12,776 nucleotides of DNA from Nitrospirae bacterium RBG_13_39_12. GTDB taxonomy: Bacteria > Nitrospirota > Thermodesulfovibrionia > Thermodesulfovibrionales > SM23-35. Shown here piece by piece: positions 1 through 7,335 of the stretch (the stretch's first letter is position 1; every line of letters begins with the position of its first letter). Position numbers and translations under genes: made by a program. The stretch spans positions 15,052-27,827 of the forward strand of contig MHEF01000020.1 of the NCBI GenBank assembly GCA_001805125.1. Reading direction: 5' to 3'. The notes beneath the pieces were generated by a model that ran no database searches, was not told where the DNA came from, and was given only the letters and a program-made list of their open reading frames with translations.

Positions 1-752
1 ACGTAATGGGAACGGTAAATTTATTGGAAGTTACAAAGAACTGCAGCAGTGTCAAGGCAGTTGTCAATGTGACGACAGATAAGTGTTATGAAAATAGGGA
101 ATGGTACTGGGCTTACAGGGAAAATGAATCCCTTGGAGGCTATGACCCCTATTCAACCAGTAAAGCCTGCTCGGAACTGATAACTGCCTCATACAAGAAT
201 TCTTTTTTTAACCTGAAGAAGTATGACAAACATACCGTGGGAGTGGCATCAGCAAGAGCCGGTAATGTCATAGGCGGAGGCGACTGGGCTGCCGACAGAT
301 TGATCCCGGATTGTGTCAGAGCCCTTTTAGGAGGGGACAAAATAATTATTAGAAATCCGGCTGCTGTCAGACCATGGCAGCATGTACTGGAGCCCCTGAG
401 CGGATATCTTATACTGGCACAGAAACTTTATGAAAATGGTCCTGGATACTCCGGTGCGTGGAATTTCGGCCCTGATGACAGAGATGTGAAACACGTAGAA
501 TGGATAGTCAAGAAAATATGTGAAAAATGGGGGGGAAACGCTTCCTATAAAATAGATAAAGGTGAACATCCACATGAAGCGCATTATTTAAAACTCGACT
601 GTTCAAAAGCTAAAGAAGAACTCGGCTGGCATCCAAAATGGAACCTGGAAAAGGCAACAGATGCAGTTATTGAGTGGACACGAGCTTACAAGGAAAAAGG
701 TAATCTCAGGAAAGTTTGCCTCAAACAAATTGAAAAGTACAGCAGCCAGTAG
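1..752 (+). CDS. rfbG: CDP-glucose 4,6-dehydratase, 3' part (5' end outside window)
   Basis: This enzyme converts CDP-glucose to CDP-4-keto-6-deoxyglucose with bound NAD and commits the nucleotide sugar to the CDP-3,6-dideoxyhexose pathway in the cytoplasm. The reading frame is open to the window edge (first full codon at base 3), and about 249 codons are present against roughly 360 in the family, so the N-terminal Rossmann glycine motif is missing. Counting from the Met at base 6, the catalytic TTDK signature is at residues 23-26, followed by CYEN. The extended-SDR YSTSK (Y49, K53) follows, then the GNVIGGGDW segment and RPWQHVLEP, all typical of RfbG/DdhB. The Met at base 6 is internal, not a start. 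Immediately downstream is rfbH, the next pathway step; the cytidylyltransferase rfbF is expected upstream. Family assignment is secure. Confidence 0.93.
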   Translation, partial: VMGTVNLLEVTKNCSSVKAVVNVTTDKCYENREWYWAYRENESLGGYDPYSTSKACSELITASYKNSFFNLKKYDKHTVGVASARAGNVIGGGDWAADRLIPDCVRALLGGDKIIIRNPAAVRPWQHVLEPLSGYLILAQKLYENGPGYSGAWNFGPDDRDVKHVEWIVKKICEKWGGNASYKIDKGEHPHEAHYLKLDCSKAKEELGWHPKWNLEKATDAVIEWTRAYKEKGNLRKVCLKQIEKYSSQ

Positions 753-833
753 GGCAGATTCAAGAATAAACTTCTTGAAATGGATTCAGCACTCATTATG
801 GCGATCCCCAGAAGGCATGTGGAAATCTGCGAG

Positions 834-855
834 ATTGCTCCGCTGCGGTCGCAAT
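834..855. repeat. Imperfect hairpin, likely member of a dispersed intergenic repeat
   Basis: The 147-bp gap between rfbG and rfbH holds an imperfect inverted repeat: ATTGC and GCAAT arms around a CCG/CGG inner stem. The preceding bases (826-833) extend a motif resembling the widespread TGTCATTGCGAG...GCAATCTC intergenic repeat in reverse orientation. Six T residues at 861-866 follow five bases after the stem, so an attenuator or weak terminator role is possible, but the stem is short and interrupted. Repeat membership is inferred from remembered motif similarity; only one copy lies in this window. Confidence 0.45.
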
Positions 856-899
856 AACAATTTTTTACGGTTATTTTTTGTTTTACGCTGGTTAATAAA

Positions 900-2255
900 A
901 TGAACACGCTCATAGGGCAGGAGAAATCCTTAAGAAAAAAAGTAATCCAAGCTGCAGTAAGGTACTATAGGGATTATTACAGAAAGGATCAGAAGGCATT
1001 TACTCCCGGAGACCATATCCCTTATGCTGGCAGGGTTTTTGATGAAAAAGAGATAACAGCCCTTATTAATTCCTCATTAGATTTCTGGTTGACATCTGGA
1101 AGATTTTCTCATAAATTTGAAAAGGAATTTGCAGCATTTCTTGGAGTAAAGCACTGTTCCCTGACAAACTCCGGTTCCTCAGCCAATTTATTAGCATTCA
1201 TGGCACTGACATCGCCTAAACTTGGGGGGAAGAAAATCAAGAAAGGCGATGAGATAATAACAGTAGCTGCAGCTTTCCCAACTACTGTCGCTCCAATGAT
1301 ACAATTTGGTGCTGTTCCAGTTTTTGTGGACATTACTCTGCCTACTTACAATATTAATTGCCTTTACCTTAAAAAGGCCTTGTCGAAAAAAACTAAGGCT
1401 ATCATGCTCGCACACACCCTTGGAAATCCTTTTGACCTTCAGACTGTTAGGGATTTTTGCGATAGATATGATCTATGGCTTATAGAAGACAATTGTGACT
1501 CTCTCGGATCAAAATATCGATATAATGGAAATTGGAAATATACGGGAACAATCGGTCATATTAGCACATCCAGTTTTTATCCTCCACATCATATCACTAT
1601 GGGTGAAGGTGGTGCTGTCTGTACTGACGACACAGACCTCAAAAGTATAATAGAATCCTTGAGGGATTGGGGAAGAGACTGCTGGTGCTTGGCCGGCCAT
1701 GATAATACCTGTAAGAAACGTTTCAGATGGCGATTAGGAGAGCTTCCATGTGGTTATGACCATAAATATATTTATTCTCATTTTGGGTATAGCTTGAAGG
1801 TAACAGACATGCAGGCCGCTATCGGATGTGCCCAGTTAGAGAAGCTACAACGTTTTATAAAAGCTCGACAACAGAACTGGAAAATTCTCAGAGATGGATT
1901 AAGAGACTTGGATGACAAATTCATTTTGCCTGAGGCCACTTCAAATTCCAATCCAAGTTGGTTTGGATTTTTACTCACCGTCAGAGACAAGGCTGGTTTT
2001 ACCAGAGATGAAGTCGTAAGATTTCTTGAATCAAACGGAATTCAGACAAGGATGCTCTTTGCAGGAAATCTTTTGCGACACCCCTGCTTCGATGCGATGA
2101 GGAGATCAAAAAAAGGTTTCAGGGTCATTGAAAAACTAACCAACACAGACAGGATCATGCGGAATTCGTTCTGGGTTGGTGTTTATCCGGGACTTACTAA
2201 ACAGCAGTATAATTACGTTATTCAATCAATCAGGCAATTCTCTGAAAGAAAGTAA
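900..2255 (+). CDS. rfbH: CDP-4-keto-6-deoxyglucose 3-dehydrase (E1), PLP/[2Fe-2S] enzyme RfbH
   Basis: RfbH (DdhC/AscC) removes the C3 hydroxyl of CDP-4-keto-6-deoxyglucose through a PMP-glucoseen intermediate, giving CDP-4-keto-3,6-dideoxyglucose after reduction by a partner flavo-iron-sulfur reductase. The 451-residue product matches the family's length (about 437) with a slightly longer, basic N-terminus. SGSSANLL is at 91-98. The PLP site is FYPPHHITMGEGG, where H230 replaces the usual lysine, the hallmark of this dehydrase. The [2Fe-2S] ligands C199, C261, C263 and C271 are all present (C-X1-C-X7-C plus the upstream EDNC cysteine). Spacing from C199 to C261 is four residues longer than in the Yersinia enzyme because of a small insertion near 207-216. 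There is no clear Shine-Dalgarno before the ATG. The stop overlaps the next gene by one base. The reductase partner is not in this window. Confidence 0.95.
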   Translation: MNTLIGQEKSLRKKVIQAAVRYYRDYYRKDQKAFTPGDHIPYAGRVFDEKEITALINSSLDFWLTSGRFSHKFEKEFAAFLGVKHCSLTNSGSSANLLAFMALTSPKLGGKKIKKGDEIITVAAAFPTTVAPMIQFGAVPVFVDITLPTYNINCLYLKKALSKKTKAIMLAHTLGNPFDLQTVRDFCDRYDLWLIEDNCDSLGSKYRYNGNWKYTGTIGHISTSSFYPPHHITMGEGGAVCTDDTDLKSIIESLRDWGRDCWCLAGHDNTCKKRFRWRLGELPCGYDHKYIYSHFGYSLKVTDMQAAIGCAQLEKLQRFIKARQQNWKILRDGLRDLDDKFILPEATSNSNPSWFGFLLTVRDKAGFTRDEVVRFLESNGIQTRMLFAGNLLRHPCFDAMRRSKKGFRVIEKLTNTDRIMRNSFWVGVYPGLTKQQYNYVIQSIRQFSERK

Positions 2256-2998
2256 TGGAAATTATTTTTTTGGGAACAAATGGATGGTATGACACAGAAA
2301 CAGGCAACACGATATGTACTCTTGTAAAGACCAGGGATTATTATATTATCCTTGACGCTGGAAGTGGAATACAAAAAATGGATCAGTTCTGTAAAAAGAA
2401 AAAACCCTCATATCTTTTTTTAAGCCACTTTCATTTAGACCATATCTTCGGCTTGCACATCTTGAATAAAATAAGATGTTTTCACAGACTGTACATTTTC
2501 GGCCCTACCGGAGCGAAGAAGATCCTGCAGAAATTTATAAATGTTCCTTTTACTATGCCGATTTCTCATCTTTCATTTGGCGTCGAACTTCATGAATTGC
2601 CCAAGGCTATCAAGAGACTGCCTTTTCCCGTTGAGGTCAAACCCTTGCTCCACTCCTCATTGACGTTGGGATACAGAATAGAATTAGATGGGAAAATAAT
2701 CAGCTACTGTCCGGATACGGGATATTGTAAAGCCGCAGTAGAATTGTCGCGGAATGCAGACCTTCTCATTGCTGAATGTGCGTACAAAAGTGGTCAAAAT
2801 AACCCTAAGTGGCCCCATCTGAACCCAGAGGCCGCCGCACTGATTGCCCAAAAAGCAAAAGTGAAACAATTGGCCTTAGTACATTTCGATGCTTATATTT
2901 ATGAAACCCTGAAAAGCAGAAATGATGCCGAGAGAGCGGCTCGGAAAACATTTGGGAGAGTAGTTTCTACTATTGACGGGATGCAATTGGAGATTTAG
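2255..2998 (+). CDS. Metallo-beta-lactamase-fold hydrolase (RNase Z-like subgroup)
   Basis: The 247-residue protein has the full dinuclear-metal signature of the MBL fold: HFHLDH at 58-63 (H58, H60, D62, H63), H133, D154 in the CPDTG segment, and H210 in LVHFDAY. The WPHLNPEAAALIAQKA stretch (187-202) followed by LALVHF is typical of the RNase Z/arylsulfatase-like branch of small stand-alone hydrolases. No signal peptide is visible, so it is probably cytoplasmic. Its ATG overlaps the rfbH stop (TAATG), so it is translationally coupled to a CDP-sugar gene. Only two bases separate it from the following SDR gene. The substrate is unknown: a phosphodiester or ester intermediate of the sugar pathway is possible, but sequence alone does not show it. 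The fold call is strong; the function is open. Confidence 0.85.
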   Translation: MEIIFLGTNGWYDTETGNTICTLVKTRDYYIILDAGSGIQKMDQFCKKKKPSYLFLSHFHLDHIFGLHILNKIRCFHRLYIFGPTGAKKILQKFINVPFTMPISHLSFGVELHELPKAIKRLPFPVEVKPLLHSSLTLGYRIELDGKIISYCPDTGYCKAAVELSRNADLLIAECAYKSGQNNPKWPHLNPEAAALIAQKAKVKQLALVHFDAYIYETLKSRNDAERAARKTFGRVVSTIDGMQLEI

Positions 2999-3000
2999 TA

Positions 3001-3885
3001 ATGTTGAACATATTACTAACAGGCGGCGGCGGATTCATAGGCAGGAATATTCTGGAATCATTTCTTGTTCAAAAATATAATATTATTGCTCCTACACACA
3101 GAGAATTGGAATTGTTGGATGAAGATCTGGTAAGAGATTTTTTCATACAACAGAAAATCGATGTCGTAATACATGCAGCAGCAAGACCCGGGCATCGAAA
3201 TGCAAAAGAGCCGGAGAAGGTTTTTTACGAGAACACGAGAATATTTTTTAATATAGTAAGAAATTCTGAATATTTTCAAAAAATGCTTGTTATTGGCTCG
3301 GGTGCACTCTATGATATGCGTCATTACTACCCCAAAATGAAAGAAGAATATTTTGATACCCATGTGCCAGTCGATGAACATGGTTTATGTAAATATGTGT
3401 GTGGAAAATATATCCAGCGAGTCGACAAAATTATTGATTTGAGAATTTTTGGCATCTTTGGAAAATATGAAGATTATGCAATCCGGTTCATATCAAACAT
3501 GATTTGTAAAGCCCTTTTTGATTTGCCCTTGACGATTAAACAAAACAGAAAATTTGATTATATATATGTTAATGATTTAATGCCAATTTTGGATTATTTT
3601 ATTCAAAACACTGCAACATATAAGGAATACAACATCACTCCCGATCAATCGATCGAACTTTATACCTTAGCAGAAAAGGTTAGAATGATCTTAGGAAAGG
3701 ATTTATCTATTATTACTGCAGAAGACGGCATTGGTTTAGAATATAGCGGAGACAATAGCAGATTGAAACATGAAATCAATGAATTACGATTCACACCTAT
3801 CGATAAGGCAATTGCAGATCTTTTTGAGTGGTATAGAGAAAACAAATGGGCTATCAACCATGAGCTATTTCTCATTGATAAATAA
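3001..3885 (+). CDS. NAD(P)-dependent extended SDR (sugar-nucleotide epimerase/reductase)
   Basis: This 294-residue extended short-chain dehydrogenase carries the Rossmann motif TGGGGFIG at 7-14, an HAAA segment at 58-61, a GSGALYD segment at 99-105, LRIFGIFG at 147-154 and the FDYIYVNDL motif at 185-193. All are typical of sugar-nucleotide epimerases and 4-reductases. Where the catalytic YxxxK is expected the sequence reads HGLCK (H127, K131), so Tyr appears replaced by His. A YVCGK string starts five residues later (Y132, K136). Given rfbG and rfbH upstream, it may be the reductase acting on CDP-4-keto-3,6-dideoxyglucose (abequose/paratose-synthase-like) or, since the ThDP enzyme follows, a YerF-like side-chain reductase. 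The start is two bases after the upstream stop, suggesting coupled translation. Exact substrate is not determinable here. Confidence 0.82.
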   Translation: MLNILLTGGGGFIGRNILESFLVQKYNIIAPTHRELELLDEDLVRDFFIQQKIDVVIHAAARPGHRNAKEPEKVFYENTRIFFNIVRNSEYFQKMLVIGSGALYDMRHYYPKMKEEYFDTHVPVDEHGLCKYVCGKYIQRVDKIIDLRIFGIFGKYEDYAIRFISNMICKALFDLPLTIKQNRKFDYIYVNDLMPILDYFIQNTATYKEYNITPDQSIELYTLAEKVRMILGKDLSIITAEDGIGLEYSGDNSRLKHEINELRFTPIDKAIADLFEWYRENKWAINHELFLIDK

Positions 3886-3902
3886 CGTGTGGTAAGTGGA
3901 AG

Positions 3903-5720
3903 ATGATAAAGGTTTCTGATTACATAGCACAGAAATTAGTTGAGCATGGCATTAAACATGTCTTCATGGTTACCGGCGGTGGCGCAATGCATTTAAACGA
4001 TTCAATCGGGAGAAATAAAAAACTAAAATATATCTGTAATCATCACGAGCAGGCATGTGCCATCGCAGCAGAGGGATATGCTCGTGCTTCAGGTAAACTT
4101 GCGGTAGTTGTCGTTACAAGCGGCCCTGGTGGTACAAATACTTTAACCGGGGTTATCGGGCAATGGCTGGATTCCGTGCCCGTGCTTTATATATCAGGTC
4201 AAGTTAAATTCGAAACTACTGTCGAATCCTGTCGTGAAATTGGTTTACGCCAACTTGGGGATCAAGAAATTAATATTGTCGATATTATCAAACCAGTCAC
4301 CAAATTTGCTGTAATGGTCAAAAATCCAATTGAAATAAAAATGATTTTGGAAAAGGCTATTTATCTGGCAGAAAATGGACGACCCGGCCCTGTATGGCTT
4401 GATATTCCGCTTGATGTACAGGGCGCCTTAATCGATGAAAATACTTTAAATCAATATGATGCAAAAGAAGACAAAATTAACTTTAATGAGCAGGAAATTT
4501 CCTTAAAGATATCTCAGACTATAGAATTGTTAAGAATTTCTAAGAGACCCATTTTTCTGGCAGGTCATGGCATACGCGTAGCAAAAGCACAGAATTTATT
4601 TTTAGATATAGTAGAAAGAATTGGCATACCAGTTGTTTCTTCTTTTAATGGTTTTGATCTTATTGAAACAGAACACCCTCTCTTTATAGGTCGAATCGGT
4701 ACAATAGGTGATCGTGCGGGAAATTTTGCTGTTCAAAATTCAGATTTATTGCTCTCTGTCGGCTCAAGAAATAATATAAGGCAGATTAGCTATAACTGGA
4801 AGGCATTTTCGAGAGTTGCCAAGAAAATTCTTGTTGATATAGATGATGCCGAATTAAAGAAACCAACAGTGAAACCCGATATTGCAATTCATGCCAATGC
4901 AAGAGACATTCTTAATAATTTAAAGGCGCATATTGAAAAGGAAAAACTTCCGAGATGGGACAATTGGAGACAATGGTGTCTTGAGCGTAAGGCACGTTAT
5001 CCCGTTGTTCTCCCACAATATAGAAATTCTGATAAATTTGTAAATCCATATTATTTTGTTCAAGTATTGAGTGAGTGCTTGGGCAAAGACGCTATCGTGG
5101 TTGCAGGTAATGGGACAGCCTGCGTAACATTATTTCAGGCCGGAAAAGTGAGGTTCGGGCAAAGAATGTTCTGGAATTCGGGATGTGCTTCAATGGGCTA
5201 TGATTTGCCTGCTGCAATAGGGGCATGTATTGCAAGCGGAGGAAAAAGTGTTGTATGCCTCGCAGGGGACGGCAGTTTGCAGATGAATATTCAAGAATTG
5301 CAGACAGTTGCCCATCACAAGTTACCTATAAAACTTTTTGTTTTAAATAATAGAGGCTACATTTCTATTAAACAAACACAAGATGCATTCTTCCATAGCA
5401 GATATGTGGGGTGTGATAATAGTTGTGGAATTAGTTTTCCGGAAATTACAAACATAGCTACTGCATATTGTCTACCTGCAGATAGGATTGATAAACATAC
5501 TAATATGAAAGATAAAATACAAAACATTCTTAACTCTTCGGGCCCTTTCGTTTGTGATGTGTTACTTATTCCAGATTACCAATTCAGTCCCAAACTTTCA
5601 TCTGAGCGTAAACCGGACGGCACAATAGTGTCAAAACCACTTGAGGACATGTTTCCTTTCTTGGATAGAGAGGAATTTAGACAAAATATGCTGATACCCG
5701 AATGGGATATAGAAAATTAA
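3903..5720 (+). CDS. ThDP-dependent acetohydroxyacid-synthase-like enzyme (candidate YerE-type two-carbon transferase)
   Basis: The 605-residue protein has the three-domain layout of the acetohydroxyacid synthase family. The N-terminal PYR domain has the ThDP-activating glutamate E49 in HHEQACA, then SGPGGTNT at 73-80. The middle domain covers about 195-345. The C-terminal PP domain has the ThDP/Mg motif GDGS at 455-458, ending with NN at 482-483. After it comes RGYISIKQTQ rather than the GMVxQWQ of true acetolactate synthases. A PDGTIVSKPLEDM tail near 571-583 is shared, as I recall, with polysaccharide-cluster homologues. It lies 17 bases after the SDR and downstream of rfbG-rfbH, the context of yersiniose YerE, which decarboxylates pyruvate and adds the two-carbon unit to C4 of CDP-4-keto-3,6-dideoxyglucose. 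It is unlikely to be housekeeping IlvB, because there is no regulatory-subunit gene and no ilv neighbour. Donor and acceptor are inferred. Confidence 0.85.
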   Translation: MIKVSDYIAQKLVEHGIKHVFMVTGGGAMHLNDSIGRNKKLKYICNHHEQACAIAAEGYARASGKLAVVVVTSGPGGTNTLTGVIGQWLDSVPVLYISGQVKFETTVESCREIGLRQLGDQEINIVDIIKPVTKFAVMVKNPIEIKMILEKAIYLAENGRPGPVWLDIPLDVQGALIDENTLNQYDAKEDKINFNEQEISLKISQTIELLRISKRPIFLAGHGIRVAKAQNLFLDIVERIGIPVVSSFNGFDLIETEHPLFIGRIGTIGDRAGNFAVQNSDLLLSVGSRNNIRQISYNWKAFSRVAKKILVDIDDAELKKPTVKPDIAIHANARDILNNLKAHIEKEKLPRWDNWRQWCLERKARYPVVLPQYRNSDKFVNPYYFVQVLSECLGKDAIVVAGNGTACVTLFQAGKVRFGQRMFWNSGCASMGYDLPAAIGACIASGGKSVVCLAGDGSLQMNIQELQTVAHHKLPIKLFVLNNRGYISIKQTQDAFFHSRYVGCDNSCGISFPEITNIATAYCLPADRIDKHTNMKDKIQNILNSSGPFVCDVLLIPDYQFSPKLSSERKPDGTIVSKPLEDMFPFLDREEFRQNMLIPEWDIEN

Positions 5721-5767
5721 TCAAAATTCTTTACAAATTTTATTAATCTGTTTCTAAAGGAGATAAT

Positions 5768-6583
5768 ATGACTAACCTTGAAAAAAAGATGATAACTGTT
5801 TTGAAGGACCTGAAAGAAAGTCATCATGTAATAGGAGTTAAGGCAGAATTCGAAGCAGAAGGTACGCGCTTGGAAGAGGCTCTCAGACTCAAGGAGGTAG
5901 TATCTTCGGCAGGACTTAACTTAGCTGTAAAAATTGGTGGATGCGAAGCTTTGAAAGATCTCTACGATGCACGTGTTATTGGTGTTTCCCGCATCATAGC
6001 ACCCATGGTTGAATCTCCTTATGCACTGAAGAAATACTTAGCAGCCACAAAACTGGCCTTTCCGGAAGAAGAGAGAAACCATATTTCATTTTTAATAAAT
6101 ATTGAGACCGTAGATGCCTATAACAATATTGATCGTATCCTCTCTATAGAGAATATTAATGAACTGAGTGGCATTGTTATGGGAAGAGTGGATATGACAG
6201 GCTCAATGGGGCTTAGTCGTGAAGATATAAATACACCTCAAATTTTTGACATGGCTAAAATACTTTTTAGCAAAGCAAAAGAAAAATCTCTGGAGTGTGT
6301 TATAGGTGGAGGTGTTGGTAAAGAAGCATTACCCTTCTTTAGAGATTTACCAGAGGGTTTATTGGATAGATATGAAACAAGGAAAATAATTTTCAAATGC
6401 CCGGAATCGTTGGATAATAATGCTGAGAAAGGGATTCTGAAAGCCGTTGGGTTCGAATTGATGTGGTTAAAGAACAAGCGTGATTTCTATGGTATGATTT
6501 TTGATGAAGATAAACACCGTATAAAGATGCTTGGATCCCGCTATGATAAACTAATAAAAGAGGCCGGAGGGATGTTCGAATGA
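5768..6583 (+). CDS. HpcH/HpaI aldolase / citrate lyase family protein
   Basis: The 271-residue product resembles the PEP/pyruvate-utilising TIM-barrel family of HpcH/HpaI aldolases and citrate-lyase beta subunits. The metal-ligand glutamate fits E113 in LINIET and the aspartate fits D142 in GRVDMTGSMG. The KIGGCEA segment (55-61) and IIAPMVES (76-83) are additional barrel strands. Known members catalyse aldol addition or cleavage with pyruvate or an acyl-CoA partner, forming or splitting 4-hydroxy-2-keto acids or malyl-type thioesters. The start has a strong ribosome site (AAAGGAG, 5756-5762). Its stop overlaps the next SDR start by four bases (ATGA), so the two are probably used together. 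Close to a DHQ-synthase-like cyclase, it may supply a 3-deoxy-2-ulosonate-type substrate; this is inference. The family call is good and the reaction is unknown. Confidence 0.8.
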   Translation: MTNLEKKMITVLKDLKESHHVIGVKAEFEAEGTRLEEALRLKEVVSSAGLNLAVKIGGCEALKDLYDARVIGVSRIIAPMVESPYALKKYLAATKLAFPEEERNHISFLINIETVDAYNNIDRILSIENINELSGIVMGRVDMTGSMGLSREDINTPQIFDMAKILFSKAKEKSLECVIGGGVGKEALPFFRDLPEGLLDRYETRKIIFKCPESLDNNAEKGILKAVGFELMWLKNKRDFYGMIFDEDKHRIKMLGSRYDKLIKEAGGMFE

Positions 6584-7248
6584 TGACCCGCACTGCTCTT
6601 GTCACAGGCGCTTCGCGTGGAATCGGCTTTGCTATTGCGAACAAATTAAGAGAGTCAGGCATAAAAACATTAACACCTGCTCGTCATGAATTGAATTTGT
6701 TATCGGATGCATCTGTTGATAAATATATCCGGAAACTAACTAACCCAATTGATATACTTATTAACAATGCAGGAATTAATCCCCTTGCGGGCATTACGGA
6801 AATAACTGATTCTGACATTGAAGATACATTCAAAGTAAATTTCATTTCACCTTTACGTTTGATTCGTGATCTAATGCCTTCGATGATTAAGCGTAGGTTT
6901 GGCCGTATAGTTAATATTAGTTCAATATGGGGAAATGTATCTAAAGCAAAACGCAGTGCTTATGCGGCGAGTAAATCTGCTATCAATAGTCTAACGCGTA
7001 CCGTAGCCGTAGAAGTGGCTAAATATAATATTCTTGTTAATGCTTTAGCTCCCGGATTTGTGAACACAGAATTAACAAGGCAAAATAACACCGAAACTGA
7101 AATAAAAAAGATTTCCATGTCGATCCCGATGGGAAGATTGGCTGAACCGTTTGAAATAGCAGAAGTAGTTGCTTTTTTGTCGTCTGAAAAAAATTCGTAT
7201 ATAACAGGACAAACAATAATCATTGATGGCGGATACACATGTTTATAA
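6580..7248 (+). CDS. Classical SDR oxidoreductase (FabG-like)
   Basis: This 222-residue protein is a canonical short-chain dehydrogenase. The cofactor motif TGASRGIG is at 9-16, NNAG at 62-65, and the catalytic set is S115 in VNISS, Y128 and K132 in YAASK. The PGF loop is at 158-160 and the C-terminal ITGQTIIIDGGYT at 208-220. It is somewhat shorter than typical FabG (about 245), with the shortening in the N-terminal half: the usual second-strand acidic region is compact, and T32-P33-A34-R35 after the second strand suits NADP(H). It is coupled to the upstream aldolase by an ATGA overlap (a second ATG at 6583 is also possible). It probably reduces a keto group or oxidises a hydroxyl on the aldolase or cyclase intermediate. 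A housekeeping fatty-acid role is unlikely because no fab genes are adjacent. Confidence 0.88.
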   Translation: MMTRTALVTGASRGIGFAIANKLRESGIKTLTPARHELNLLSDASVDKYIRKLTNPIDILINNAGINPLAGITEITDSDIEDTFKVNFISPLRLIRDLMPSMIKRRFGRIVNISSIWGNVSKAKRSAYAASKSAINSLTRTVAVEVAKYNILVNALAPGFVNTELTRQNNTETEIKKISMSIPMGRLAEPFEIAEVVAFLSSEKNSYITGQTIIIDGGYTCL

Positions 7249-7323
7249 AAATAGTTTTCAGTATTTAAGAATTACAATATTCTTTGCAGTGTGTATTCAG
7301 AAATCGTTCTCTGCAACTGACTG

Positions 7324-7328
7324 AAGGA
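7324..7328 (+). promoter_or_regulatory. Ribosome binding site deciding the start of the DHQ-synthase-like gene
   Basis: AAGGA at 7324-7328 precedes three consecutive in-frame candidate starts: TTG 7333, ATG 7336 and ATG 7339. Spacing is four, seven and ten bases respectively. Seven bases to ATG 7336 is the best fit, so that start is preferred over the longer TTG version. Confidence 0.6.
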
Positions 7329-7335
7329 ATTTTTG

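Noticed and set aside
661..903. Plus-strand open frame overlapping the end of rfbG and the intergenic gap
   Set aside because: It overlaps rfbG out of frame, encodes an Arg/Ser/Lys-rich string with no recognisable domain, and includes the dispersed-repeat hairpin.
3058..3381. Long minus-strand open frame within the extended SDR gene
   Set aside because: It is antisense to a well-supported gene, Ile/Phe/Cys-rich by reverse complement of AT-rich codons, and has no family resemblance.
3903..5720. Housekeeping acetolactate synthase large subunit (ilvB)
   Set aside because: The post-NN motif differs from acetolactate synthase, no small-subunit gene follows, and the context is a CDP-sugar operon.
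7249..7335. TTGCAG / CTGCAA inverted pair (7284-7289 and 7311-7316) upstream of the cyclase gene
   Set aside because: A six-base stem with a 21-base loop is expected by chance; no operator or riboswitch features accompany it.
7333..7335. TTG as start of the DHQ-synthase-like protein
   Set aside because: It is only four bases from the ribosome site; ATG 7336 has better spacing and a better start codon.
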